This document shows positions 47,662 to 58,870 of a stretch of DNA of 64,000 nt, one piece after another. The notes beneath the pieces were generated by a model. The model saw only the letters and a program-made list of their open reading frames with translations. It searched no databases and was not told the origin of the DNA. Source of the stretch: Cryptomeria japonica (lineage: Eukaryota; Streptophyta; Pinopsida; Cupressales; Cupressaceae); NCBI RefSeq assembly GCF_030272615.1, contig NC_081414.1:309563164-309627163 (forward strand), given 5' to 3'. Each line of letters opens with the position of its first letter. Within the stretch, counting starts at the first letter, position 1. The translations under genes and the position numbers were made by a program.

Positions 47662-49162
47662 TGATGCTCTGCAAAATGGGGTTAATGTTTAGACTAAAAC
47701 CTGTGGTCGTATAACACATAAGAAACACACGAAACAAAGAAGAGTTAGTGTTAATCAACCAAAAACTAGTCTAAGTAGGCATACCAAGAGAGACACTAAA
47801 AACAAAGTAAAGCATTTAACTATGAATATAAATGCAAGAAGACATCTCCAAATGTCTTCTACCATGCTTATAGCTCCTCCTCCCTTGTTCCTCTCCTCTC
47901 CAAGTTCCAAATTAGTGTAGCTCTCAGCAGCTTTTTGCACTATGGATGCCTTATGGAGATTCAAGATGAAATATGATTGTTCTCAAAATGATATGCAAAT
48001 GTGAACAAAAACTAATATTAGATGCTATGAAATGAGAATTATTTATTTTAGACCAAAATAACAATGTACGTGATTTATGCTAAATGCTCTTCTCTAAAAT
48101 TCACTATAATGTAAATGCATACAAGTTTCAGAATTATGACTATGATTGCTAAATGCTTGAGAATGCTTGAGGATTTGAAAATAAGGAATGTGAGCTCTAT
48201 TTATAGGTAAAATGGAGCAATGGATGGTTGAGATTGAGTAATCTCAACAAGGGTCAGGATTGAATGATATTCAATCCATGTGAGGACTTTCAATCCAATC
48301 CCAGGATGACAAGTGTCAACATGAGATGGGTTGAGAGGAGAGGGAAGAAGCATTAAATGCTTGACATGACCTGAGAGTTAACTTGGGAGTTAAGGTTAAG
48401 GTTGGGTTGAGTGAATAAATTCATTATCCAAAGAATAATTCTTTTATTCAATGGATAAACTCTTGTGCAAGAGTTAGTGAGGATAACCATGGTCAAAGCA
48501 ATAAATGCTTGAGGACACATGGGTTATATGAGGGTTGAGTTAGGTGTCAAAGTCCTAACCATGGGTGCAAGTGGATTTAACCATAAATGGTTATGTAAGA
48601 GCCATTAGTGGTTTGGAAGACTTTAGAGGTTAAATTGTTGAACACACAAAGCATTTAATGCTTTTCAAAGACTTTGAGGTCTTTGAGAAGTGACTCCAAG
48701 TTGCTTAGGAATGTGACAATATTTAGGGGATGGATTAGGCTAATTAGGAAGGGTTTAGAGGAATCTAGAATGGGATTAGGATTGCAAGTGGGTTTGGTGG
48801 GTGAGGGAAAATAGGATTTTTATTTAAAATAAAATTCATTTATTTCAACAAATAGGTGCAAGTTGCATTTTTAGGAGAATGCAAGTGGGGTGGATTTTAA
48901 TGATTTAAATAAATGTTTTATTTAATATATTTAAAAGAGGAAAGGGGATTAAATTGAATAAATAAGATTTATTCATTTAATTGATTGTGATTTTGGCTTA
49001 ATGAATTAATTAAAATAAATCGAATAATTTATTTAATTAATAGGAGAATGTTTTGAAGGAGAATTAATTAAATGTTAATTTAATTAACTGATGGCTAGTG
49101 GATTTTTAATCAAATAAATAGAAAATATTCATTTAATTAAAATGGATAGATTTATGTCTACA
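47662..49162 (-). mobile_element. Solo LTR nested in the copia, minus orientation
   Basis: 1501 bp starting TGATGCTCTGC and ending TTATGTCTACA on the plus strand, flanked by GTATC at 47657-47661 and 49163-49167. Removing it with one GTATC restores the copia reading LWY to PYNGDFGLKVF across the junction without loss. Orientation is inferred from a consensus TATA box, CTATAAATAG, on the minus strand (48197-48206) and from the TGTAGACATAAATC start on that strand. No internal coding region and no second LTR are present. Confidence 0.92.
48197..48206 (-). promoter_or_regulatory. TATA box of the nested solo LTR
   Basis: The minus strand reads ctataaatagagc, matching the plant TATA consensus closely, about 960 bases into the LTR in its own orientation. 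Confidence 0.6.
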
Positions 49163-49667
49163 GTATCCATACAATGGCGACTTTGGTCTCAAAGTGTTTA
49201 CCGATGCAGATTGGGCAGGTAATGTGGATGACCGGAAGAGCACAACCCATGGAGCGTTCTTCCTTGGTGGAAGACTAGTCTCATGGACGAGCAAGAAGTA
49301 GAGCTTTATTTCCTAGTCTACAGCTGAAGCAAAGTATGTGGCAGCTTTTATGAATTGCACTTAGGCAATCTGGATGAAGCATGTACTGAATGACTTGAAA
49401 GTGCCTATATCTGAACCAGTGAGTATTTTCTGTGATAATACTAGTGCAATCAATATTTCCAAAAATTTGGTATTGCATGCTAGGACAAAGCACATTGAAA
49501 TCAAGTATCATTTCTTGAGAGAAAAGGTTCAGAATAAAGAGGTTGTATTAGAACATGTTTCCGGTAAGGAGCAACTTGCAAACATATTCACTAAGCCCTT
49601 ACCGAAGACTACATTTACCTATTTGAGAGGTGAATTAGGGGTTCTACCCCTTCATCAAGTAAACTAA
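49163..49667 (+). pseudogene. Copia RNase H
   Basis: Resumes after the nested LTR with VFTDADWAGNVDDRKSTTHG, LVSWTSKK, STAEAKYVA, IFCDNTSAINISKN and HARTKHIEIKYHFLREKV, ending LANIFTKPLPK and a stop at 49667. These are the copia RNase H blocks in order. Three in-frame stops lie near 49300, 49315 and 49362. The Asp residues at TDADW and CDNTS are present. Confidence 0.9.
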
Positions 49668-49958
49668 AGTTGTGTGCTCCACATCAGTCAGGTACTACCT
49701 TGTCAGATCTTACAGGATTGATGTGTTGAAGGATGCTACTCCACAGGGGGAGCAGCATAGTGGAGACTGGAAGCTTGTGCCTTCACTTTGGCATTGTTGT
49801 CAAAGGGAGAAAATATATCTAATGAAGAAGATATATTGTTTGGGGAGAAGATATTGAGCATGTACACAGTGACCAATCTAGATGGTGGTGGTAGTGATCA
49901 TTTGAAACTGAACCGGATGTTACTAAGCAAAGATACACTGAGTATTGCCATCAATGCC
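49668..49958. other. Copia 3' non-coding region
   Basis: Between the RNase H stop and the polypurine tract. Short readings only. Confidence 0.6.
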
Positions 49959-49970
49959 AAAGGGGGAGAT
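49959..49970 (+). promoter_or_regulatory. Copia polypurine tract
   Basis: aaagggggagat directly before the 3' LTR, the position and composition expected for plus-strand priming. Confidence 0.8.
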
Positions 49971-51311
49971 TGTTGGCATATGATGAAGCAGTGACAATGT
50001 ATGTTGTCATTGATGTCAATAGTTGAATCGGTATGAACTCATATGAATATTGGAAGCGGTTATGGTCAACTGGGATGGAGTGGATCGGTGTCGAGGTTCA
50101 CTAAGTGTGACTACTGGTTGGTAGTCCCTGTTTAGCTCTAGGGTTTCCGGTTTGGCCTATGTAGTGCAACCAATGACATTCTGTGATGAGTTAGTTAAGA
50201 GATAAGGATGAGATCGTGGTGTCACGTCAGCTATGTGCTTGTGAGCATGAAGATCGAATGCATTTGAATGTCTACCTTGAGAATGCACGATGTTCTGAGC
50301 GATGTATGAAGTGTGCGTGATGGGTTACTAACTTCTAGATGCGATGAAGAATGGATGATGCAGAATGACTTAAGATCTATTTTAGATTGCTTCATTCTAT
50401 GCAATGGAGCTAACGATCAGGATTGGACCGCTTGTAATTGTAAACCTAAAATGTTGAGGGTTTAGGGTTTATGCTACCAACCTAATTGTTGTCTATAAGG
50501 TCGATGATGTTTGTTATTGTAGGTTGTTGACAAATGACGTGTTTGTGTCTACATGTTGAGATACCTGCCAAACCAGAGTGTGGAATTTGTAGAGTGTGAT
50601 TGCAGAGGAGAGGAGCTGAAAAGGATCTGCCTAAGCAAGTAGTGTTGTTATCAGATCAAAGATTTACCTGTTGACTTCTAACCATTTCAACAGAAGGAAA
50701 ATCCCTTGACCAGGTAGCTTTAATAGGCTTGTTGAAAATCCTCTAACCAGGTGAATCAAGCTCATTGAGTTCTTTAAATCCTCTAGCGAGGTAACCTTTA
50801 ACAGGGTTTATAGCCAATCCTTAACCGGGTGATCTCTAACAGGATCAGTTCCTAACATAACCTTATTGTAAAGTCTTTAACCGGACTAGGCTCCTAACAT
50901 AGCGAACTTCGAAAGAGTTCAAAACAAGCTTGTGGGTATTCATCCCCACCGTGGTTTTTCCCATTTGGGTTTCCACGTGAAAAAAATTGTGTTATGGGTT
51001 GTGAGTTTTCATGTGATGATTGAGTAGATGTCGATTAAGTTAGTTATGCATGCAGTGCTAAATGATTATGGTATTGTTGATACAGCTCATGCTTGATTGT
51101 ATCAGGAAGTAGTCATCAAGATTTGAGATTTGTCAAATGTTGTCTGAAGTATCTATGTTTAAATGGTATACCCATGGTTAAGTTCAGTGGTGAAGAAAAC
51201 TAGTCAGCATTGTTTTAATATGATAAAGTGTTGAGAAAGTTTTTGTCTGTACTTATTCACCCCCCCCTCTCAATACCAGTTAGGGTATTATTTGTTCATC
51301 ATTATTCATCA
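49971..51311 (+). repeat. Copia 3' LTR
   Basis: 1341 bp, TG...CA, followed by CTTTT (51312-51316). It has the same internal landmarks as the 5' LTR: telomere-like words near 50456, the ccgtggtttttccc motif at 50950, and an 8-C run near the end. Confidence 0.95.
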
Positions 51312-51316
51312 CTTTT

Positions 51317-53537
51317 AGCCTACTACTTAGGCCTTTTCTTATTTTTTTTTAGTCTTAGTCTATGTCGATACTTTAATAGCTGCCCTTCTTCTACTGGGAG
51401 GTATTTTTGAAGGTCTAGAAGACTGAGTTATAGTGGTGGCATAGGTGGACCTACTTGTCCTTATAGGTCCTTGTGGTGTTTGTAGAGTGGTAAAAGTGGC
51501 TTACGGTACTATCACAAGGCCCTCAAATGTGAATTTTGATAGAATGCTCAATTCTTTTTGCAACTTTTTCCTATTTTTCTCAACATTTTCCTCTACACAC
51601 TTCTTGTTTGGCTTCTGAATAATCTTATCATAAGTTCCAAACCTCTTAGAAATGGTATCCTTGGATTTATTGAGCAAGATATCAACATATGCAATCCAAT
51701 CTGGTCTAGAAACCTCATAAGGAAACTTAGGAATCCACACTATCCTAGGTTCGACTGCCTCCATATAACAATTATCTATATCCACCATGACAGTAATAAC
51801 ACTCTTATAGTTCTCCACCACTTTGGAAGGTATACTATACCTTGTTTTTATATCATTTGGAAGGTATTAAAGAATCTCTATTGCATAGTGCTACATTGTT
51901 CATTATCAAGAAACCTCTGCATGTGACTCTTAATATGAGTGGTAACTAGAATGTGTCTTTTCGAGACCACACCCTTGAAACCAGGTAATTTCTTCAAGAA
52001 ATAGAACTTAAGACAAATGATTAAAGTACCATATCAAAAGTTGTGGCATGTCTCCTTCATTTTTAGTAGATTATCCATCAACTATTGCCACATGAACTCG
52101 AAAAGGTCATAGTCCTTTCCTTCCTTCACCATTTGATGAGCAGTATAGATGGAAATGGTGGTAGAAAACCCTTCTCTATTTGTATAATAAATCTTGTAAG
52201 TAATGTCCATTGTTGCATACCAAACTCCTAGGTTAGTGATGTCATCCATAGTTAGGGTTCTCTTGTCAAATCTTGCTCCAATAAGCCTTATAACCTCATC
52301 ATTTTTCATGGCCTTTAGTGCAAGTACAAGTATGGTAGAGCACAACCTAGTCATATCTCTAATTTCTTCCTTTGTGATTCTATAGGGTTTTTTGTTTTGT
52401 TTTGTTTTTTTAGTAAAAGGTCAAAGCCGATATATAATTTATTAAAAATCGTGATTCTATAGGGTTGATCAAGGTATATAAAATATTCATGAATCTGGCT
52501 CAAAATTATTCTAACCTATTCATCTTAATAGAAGAAGTTAGGAAATTCATTCCACATGTCTAATCATTTTTCCTCTACATTTGCATACTTCGACTTAAGC
52601 AGAAAATTGTCATCCAACAACTGATTCCTTGTAAACTCTTGCAACTTCATATGGTTGAACTAATTTACATGTGAGTGAATATAGATCCGAATATCTTCAG
52701 TATGTAGCACATTGATTAGTATTTAGGAGAATGCATCATCCTTGTCAACCTTAGTAGATTTATATGAAAGTTTCTTGAACTTGTGCATTGGATTATCAAT
52801 ATTACCAATAACCCTTGGTGCTGGTATGATAATTTTTTTTAAAACGATGGTATTTACAAGAGAAATTGAAAAGACCTATGAATACACTGTTAGGGTTTAC
52901 ACACCTCTTTAAAAAACTTCTTCTCTTCCTTAGCTCTTGCACATACTTGATATATTTCAAATCAGATCTGATTTGATCAAGCAGGGCTTACATATTTTAA
53001 ACATTTGCCCTAGTTTCCCTACATAAAATGTAAGCATGTCAGTGCTCTTTTTAAATTGTATATCTTCGTTCACCTAAGGTTTGATCTCTTTTAATTCTTT
53101 ACCTAGGGAAAAAACCTCTTTAAAAATAGTGCTTTCAACAAATTTCCTATAAATCTTGGAATCCAAACAGTCAACATCTTCTTGCCCTCTTCAAATTTAA
53201 ATTTTAGGTTGACAATTTCATCTTTTTCCTACTTGAGTTTGTCTTCACATTCTTTGCTTCCTTCAATTTGATCTTTCAGTTTGACAATTATCTTCTCCAT
53301 CTTATTGAATTTGATTTTGTATTCTTGGCACTCCGACCTTGCAATATTCATGTCTTCAGGAGCATACTGGATTTCTCCTCAAGATCTACTTATTTAGATT
53401 AATGTCCCATGTGCCCTCTAATTCCATTGACTCTAGATTTGGTTTTATAGAAACCATATTATTAAACACTACTTCAGTTCCCATGTGTTCAAGTGTCAGA
53501 TCTACTTCGATTGTTAAACTATTATCAAGGAACCTTG
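51317..53537 (-). pseudogene. Unusual ORF of the old minus-strand LTR element
   Basis: Starting right after the primer site, the minus strand reads a succession of protein-like segments. First is NSLTIEVDLTLEHMGTEVVF (53.5 kb). Then comes a coiled-coil run, KMEKIIVKLKDQIEGSKE and EKDEIVNLKFKFEEGKK (53.3-53.18 kb). Next is MDDITNLGVWYATMDITYKI through FEFMWQ (52.28-52.08 kb), continuing LMDNLLKMKETCHNF. Last is WIPKFPYEVSRPDWIAYVDI with a Lys-rich helix (51.74-51.55 kb). There is no gag, protease, RT or integrase motif, so this looks like a non-autonomous LTR element with a private ORF. Frames shift and stops are common. The order of the coiled coil and the aromatic-rich domain is visible. Function is unknown. 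Confidence 0.45.
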
Positions 53538-53548
53538 CTCTAATGCCA
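53538..53548 (-). promoter_or_regulatory. Degenerate initiator-Met primer site
   Basis: The minus strand reads tggcattagag, two mismatches from tggtatcagag, with the same 2-base spacer to the LTR as in the copia at 43981. Confidence 0.6.
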
Positions 53549-53550
53549 AT

Positions 53551-53660
53551 TGTTGAACACAACAAAAATACTAGGTGAGGTGTGAATCAATATTTACTCA
53601 AACTTAAACAATTCCATTTGAAATTAACCATAAAAAAGGAAGAACCAAAATCAATAAAAT
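53551..53660 (-). repeat. LTR end, right copy, truncated
   Basis: Begins tgttgaacacaac next to the primer site and matches 39701 onward for about 100 bp, then diverges. Confidence 0.5.
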
Positions 53661-54732
53661 AAGTCCACTAGCATATAAAGAGAAATTGAGAGATTGGGGA
53701 ACTATAATCAATAAAACAAATTTACTGGCATATAGCCCAATTTCATTTAGGTAAGTCTTTTTACATGTCGTATTTATCTTTAGCTATTGTTGGTATGAGA
53801 GCCTGACCAAGGGTAGTTGCAGATGGTAATTATGATGAGGTTCCTCAAATATATAATCATTACCCATAGTTGCAAATGGAGAACATTTATAGAAGCTTCA
53901 TGTGGATGAATGATGTGTTCACAATGCATGTGGTTTAGGCACTATATGATGATATCCAGGCATGAGAATGTCTATATAAGCTAACCAATTAATTAATAGA
54001 TATGTGAGATATATCATTCAATTTTAAAGATTCGCCTATATCCAAATTGCATACTTTGATAGATTCTCATTGAAATTACCTTTATGTAAGTGACATATTT
54101 GTTCCAATTGAGGTTTGTAGACAAATAGTTTAGGTTTTTAAAAGGTGAAAGGAAATAAAGAAGGAAGGGTTTCCTTTATCAATTGGTCCAGCTCACTATT
54201 CATACAATTTATTTTTTGATATACCAAATATTGAAAAAGACATAGTCAAATATATCATGAGATTATTTGAGATGAGACAAATCTTTTTTCTGGCAAAATT
54301 TATATCAGAAACAATCTACAATTGGGATCTAGTTTCTATCATCTTTTGGCATTAGAATATAATTGGTTTGATTGTAATAATGAATTGAGATGAGAAAAAG
54401 GAAGCAGGTGAGGTAATGATTACAATAATTCAAGAAAAAACAATAAATTATGATGCGTGTAGGGAGTGATGGTGTGAAGAACCATAGCAACACAAAAGTT
54501 TTTGGCATGGGTGTGAAGGTTTTGAACAATGATGTGATAGATCATGACACAAAAAAGGTCAAAAAGAGTGTGGGGGAAAAGAAGGGTGTGGATTATGTTG
54601 AAGATGACAAAGGGAGGAAGTAGTCTTCTCTTCACTCCTACCCAGGTAGGTCTCCATTTGTGCTATAGGGCCTATCATCCACTCCTAGTCCCACTCTTCA
54701 CTAATACATTTGGCCTAAAATTTCGACAGAGG
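53661..54732. other. Anonymous sequence
   Basis: No gene supported. Confidence 0.4.
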
Positions 54733-54915
54733 TTTCCGAAGGAGAAGGTATATTGTGACCAAAATTGATTTTTTTTTTAAAAATGCCCGAATTATCGTCG
54801 AAATTCCAATGATAATTTCACATTTGGTTTCGATGGAGAAGGAATTACTAATGAAATTTGATTTTTTTGAAAAAAAATGCCCGCATTCATCGAAATCCCG
54901 ATGAACACGGGCATT
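54733..54915. repeat. Diverged direct repeats ending in a hairpin
   Basis: Two copies start tttc.ga.ggagaagg at 54733 and 54828, each followed by an attgatttttt-type run and aaatgcccg. In the second, AATGCCCGCATTCATCG (54876-54892) pairs with CGATGAACACGGGCATT (54899-54915), 15 of 17 positions, with a 6-base loop. It may be the end of a DNA transposon or MITE, but no partner end was found. Confidence 0.5.
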
Positions 54916-55139
54916 GCTTAAAAAAAACAAAAAACCACCGCAATTCATTTTAACCCAAAGCAATCCAGCGCAAGCTTGGCGTCGACCTCTGGCAACACTG
55001 GGTGCGATCTCCTAAAAGGTTAGGCTCTACTTCATACAAATTTTCATTTTAAATTAAATCTTCGTATGCCTTAAGATTTCTATCTTGAATATACAAACCC
55101 TGGTGCCCAATTTAGTCAATCTAGCTACATCCACCTACC
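54916..55139. other. Short leader-like sequence
   Basis: Lies between the hairpin and the ATG at 55140; no feature recognised. Confidence 0.3.
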
Positions 55140-55650
55140 ATGGCTTCCTCTGATACACCCACCTTAATAGATGCCTCTGCCAAACCACAACTTATATTTT
55201 CCAAATTTCCTAACAAATCCCTACATAACAAATCCCTACAAATAGACCTAGGTGAATCTTTGTCGAAGGTCTCAGGAGATGTGATCTACACAAAAATATC
55301 GAGGGATATATACATGCACCATTGGAGAAAATCAACCACAATAGTTTTGAGCCACTCCGAGGAGAGCTCTTAAAGAGAAATAATTAGTATAAGCCAAAAT
55401 ATGCAAGGGTTGTAGAGAAGAAGATTGATGTCTTAAAGTATTTCTTGGACTTCACCCAAGGATATGAGTGAGTCCGCTTGTTTCTAAGCCACGTGCATGA
55501 TAAATTCCTATACCTAGACAAACCATAGAAGTTCACAAAGAAATATAGTCAAGAGATCATTGGGTTGACTGCAAGAATTGTTGTTGGCTCTACTCAAACA
55601 ACAACAAGCAACCCACAAAGGGAGTTTCAACTATTTTTTTTACAATAACA
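55140..55650 (+). pseudogene. Unidentified decayed ORF
   Basis: ATG at 55140 opens MASSDTPTLIDASAKPQLIF and runs to a TAA at 55371-55373. After a frame change, readable protein continues: PKYARVVEKKIDVLKYFLDF, then VRLFLSHVHDKFLYLDKP, KFTKKYSQEIIGLTARIV and GSTQTTTSN, with TGA or TAG at two positions that would suit Trp. The aromatic- and Lys-rich style resembles the accessory ORFs in the LTR elements of this window, so a retroelement origin is likely. I do not recognise the family, and no LTRs were identified around it. Confidence 0.4.
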
Positions 55651-57479
55651 TATTAGTACACAAAAACACTCTCCATAATGATAACCATAAAATTACAACA
55701 CATTTTCACACATAACTATGCAAGTGTATACTATCTATAATTCATAAGATGGCATACTTTAGTACTTATAAAATATTCTTATCGGTTAGAAAGTATCATG
55801 GTTTTAGATTTGTAGTAACTAGAGTATAAAATTCTATTAAGCCAAATAAAAGAGTCATTAAAATAGGCTCATAAAATTGATCATGTGTTTCTCTATATGA
55901 TTGTCATTGAAATGTGGTGTTATATTGCAGAGTCAATATGTCAAACAATGGTGTGCTTGGGATGGACACACTAACTAAATTTGGTTGGCTAGATGTACTA
56001 AAATATATGAGATCTTGTTCCTTGTGGATAGGGAGAGTAAAACTAGAGGTAACTTGTCACCCTTGGTAAGTAGAGACTGAAGATAATAATTAGGATTTGA
56101 ATCAAGGACCATTTTAATTACTTGCATCCCTTTAGTATATTGTACAAATTCATATATGTCTTCCAATATAGCAACTTGACGAAGATCTTTTATCAACACC
56201 TTTGAAGATGAAAACAAAATATTTTGAGATTCCTCTAGAGATAGTAAATGTGAAGGCATTCCACACTTAAATTCCTCTTGACTTACCTCCAAGTTTTTCT
56301 TATGTTTTAATTGTGTGGTCATCAAGTATAAATTTCAAGTTTGCAAGTTTGAAGTTTGTTTCCAAGTGTCGTTTCAAGTCTAGTTTATCCAAAAGTTTCC
56401 TATTTTATAGGTGTGAAGTCATGATTGTATGTCTGATTTGGAATTTTTCTAAAAATGAATGATATTGAACAAAAGCACAACTAGATTGCACAAAAGTGTA
56501 GAAAAATAGTGCAAAAGCATCATTCAAGGTTACAAATGCGTAAAAGAATTGGACAAAGGAGTAATTATAGGTTACATATGTGCTCCTTCCCTTGAGACAT
56601 TGAGCTTAAAATGCAATTAACAACCCTCTTAGATGTTCTATCAAATGTTAAAATTAAATTATCCATTGGAGAAGGAATTCACTTGACCCTATTCTCTCTT
56701 TTGGACCACTAGTGTCTTATTCACCAAGCTCAAGAGATTCAATCAATTGCTGAGAATATCCATATTGCTATGGAGAGGGTCCCTACTTATCATAGGACTG
56801 ACCAAGGCATTTGTCTCAGCCAGAGATCTATTGATCATTCTATAGACATTATCTATTGGTTTCATGTTAATTTGGATTTTCTTTTAATTCTTTCTACAAA
56901 ACGATCCACAATCATTAGTAGAACTATTCTAGAGATAGCTTAAAGTGGAAGTGGTGTTGCAATGTAGAAAACATCTCAAGTCATCTTAATGCTAGTTATA
57001 GACAAGAGTTATGGCCTTGACAAATGGGGGTGCCAAATAAATAATTTTCCAACAAACATTTTCAATTTTCCATTAGGTTTGTCCTTATTTGAATGCTCAT
57101 TTCAACTTCCAAGGACACTAGTTAGTACTAGGTGTGATGATTCTTTGGTTCCACCAAGATCCCTAATAAACTACTTTTAGTAAGTTTTCCTTTTTTTTGA
57201 AAGCTATATAGTGGTTGAATTTGAATCATGTAACAAGAATAGAAGGCATTAATCTCTACTACAAAGTTTACCCATTTTGTAAACACACTCGATTAAAATA
57301 AAGATCATTTTGTTCAGCTATATTGTAATTATCAATTTTGTGTTTTATTTTGTTCAATTTTTACTTTTGGTACAATAAATTTCTCAACTATTGTATTGTT
57401 CCCCAAATTACTAGCCTAATTTAGATAAGTGATATCACAACCTAGTTGCTCTTGCATGTACCATCAAATGTTTTCAGAT
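55651..57479. other. Anonymous sequence
   Basis: A 116-codon minus-strand reading at 55975-56325 is Leu/Ser/Lys-rich with no recognisable domain. 56640-56950 may be upstream sequence of the gypsy remnant that follows. Confidence 0.35.
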
Positions 57480-58870
57480 ATTGGATATTTGAATTAAAGA
57501 TGAGATTCAATGATATTGAAGAACTAGCTACTAACTCCTCGAATTCCTTCAAGTTGTTGATCTAGGTGGCTTGAGGAAAATAAAGATCAAGGATGATGAA
57601 CCAATTTGTGCTGATGCTTCGAAGTAACCAAAATAAGTAGTGGGCCCCATTGGAAAGGTCATTTGTCAATTAGACTCCCTTTAGAGCCTAGGTAAGTTGT
57701 GACATCCCTAAGTTTGACAGGGAAATTGATGTAGATGTTGTTGATGATTATATTTCTAAATTGGAGATGTATTTCTTTGTAATTTCTTAGATTAGAGAAA
57801 ATTATTTCTGCCCTACTTAAATTAGAATTCCAATTCAACAATGTTGGATTGCTATCTTGCTAGCCAAGGAGGAGTTGAAGGAACTCCACTTGATTTAGTG
57901 ATGAAGGTGGATTTCAGTTTGGGTGGTTTCATGGAGGTCATCAAGGAAGATTTTTTCAAAAGATACAAATGAAGAAAAGTAAATTTTGTGGCAACTATGA
58001 GAGAAAAATTGTATTTGACTACATCAATAATTAACACACACTGTGTTCAAAACTTGGCATCAAGAACTCTAAGAATCATTGGTTCTTTACAAATTGTAAT
58101 GTCTAGCATCTGTCATCAGTACATCTAGATGAAAATGACATCTTTAAACCTCAAAATATTGATTGAAGATAAACTCAACCCCAAAGGTAAGAAAGGCCCT
58201 TTTGTGGGTGTCAAGGCAAAGGGAGACAACAACAATGGGTTTGTAGTCGAGCCATAGAGTAAGGATGTCTTGTCACAACAACAATCATAAAAGAAGATTG
58301 ATAAGAAGACCCAAAAGGACACATACAAGTAGTGCAGGACTAAAAAGAGCCCATGCATAATTCTGACTTGCTATAGGAAGAAGGTTGGCTTAGCATAGTC
58401 ACAAGAGTTGGACACATATTTTTACATCATTACTTGTAGATCCATTTGAGTAGAGATAAGCAAAGCAAATCATTGATATAGGTTCACATGCCATTGCAAA
58501 GGTCCCGCCACTAGAGGAAAATGAACACTTATTCCACCTGCAAAATTGGGTAGATGGGAAGGCCCCATGTTTCATCATTAATAGTGAAAATTAGAAGATT
58601 ATGATCTTTGTTGAGACAACCGAGAGGTTGAAGTTGCAAACAATACCTCATTTGCATCCATATGTCATTAGATGGGTGAGTCAAGGAAGAGACATTTATG
58701 GAAGTTGATAGTGTTATCTATCCTATTTTATCAAATTCTTCAAAGGTGAGTTGATCTATGATGTGGTACTCTTGGATATCTGTAATGAGGTAACTATACA
58801 TATACAAGCACCATGATGTTACTTCTAGTGTTGATATCGGCCATGGTGCGAGTGAAAAAGTTGTGAATAT
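57480..58870 (+). pseudogene. Gypsy gag-protease remnant
   Basis: Decayed plus-strand readings give KFDREIDVDVVDDYISKLEM (57.71 kb), resembling the KFDG....W...ME.YF start of gypsy capsid, then EVIKEDFFKRYK and NFVATMREKLYLTT (57.93-58.02 kb) like the end of that domain. Further on, ERLKLQTIPHLHPYVIRWVS (58.63 kb), a F..GELIYDVV-type block (58.73 kb) and RPW at 58.84 kb correspond to the protease C-terminal region and the following GRPW word of plant gypsy Pol. Stops and shifts are dense. No RT follows; the copy is truncated near 58.87 kb. Confidence 0.5.

Larger units (their letters stand above)
42649..51311 (+). mobile_element. Complete Ty1/copia LTR retrotransposon with nested insertion
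   Basis: LTRs 42649-43980 (1332 bp) and 49971-51311 (1341 bp) begin TGTTGGCATATGATGAAG and end TTATTCATCA. CTTTT flanks both sides (42644-42648 and 51312-51316). The order gag, protease, integrase, RT, RNase H identifies copia. The primer site follows the 5' LTR and a polypurine tract precedes the 3' LTR. By eye the first 385 bp of the LTRs differ by about 10%, so this is an old copy. A 1501-bp solo LTR interrupts the RT-RNase H junction. Confidence 0.95.
39701..53660 (-). mobile_element. Old minus-strand LTR element, heavily interrupted
   Basis: At 53551 an LTR-like end (tgttgaacac) lies next to a degenerate initiator-Met primer site on the minus strand. At 39701 a related LTR-like sequence starts (tattgaacac); the two share about 100 bp, including ttaaacaattccatttgaaa. 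If both belong to one element, its interior is 41.0-42.65 plus 51.3-53.5 kb, interrupted by a solo LTR (41079-42464) and a whole copia (42649-51311). The right LTR stops matching after about 53660 and is probably truncated. Left LTR length is unknown. Confidence 0.45.

Noticed and set aside
55975-56325. 116-codon minus-strand reading
   Set aside because: Leu/Ser/Lys-rich with no domain; could be a decayed retroelement ORF but nothing supports a call.
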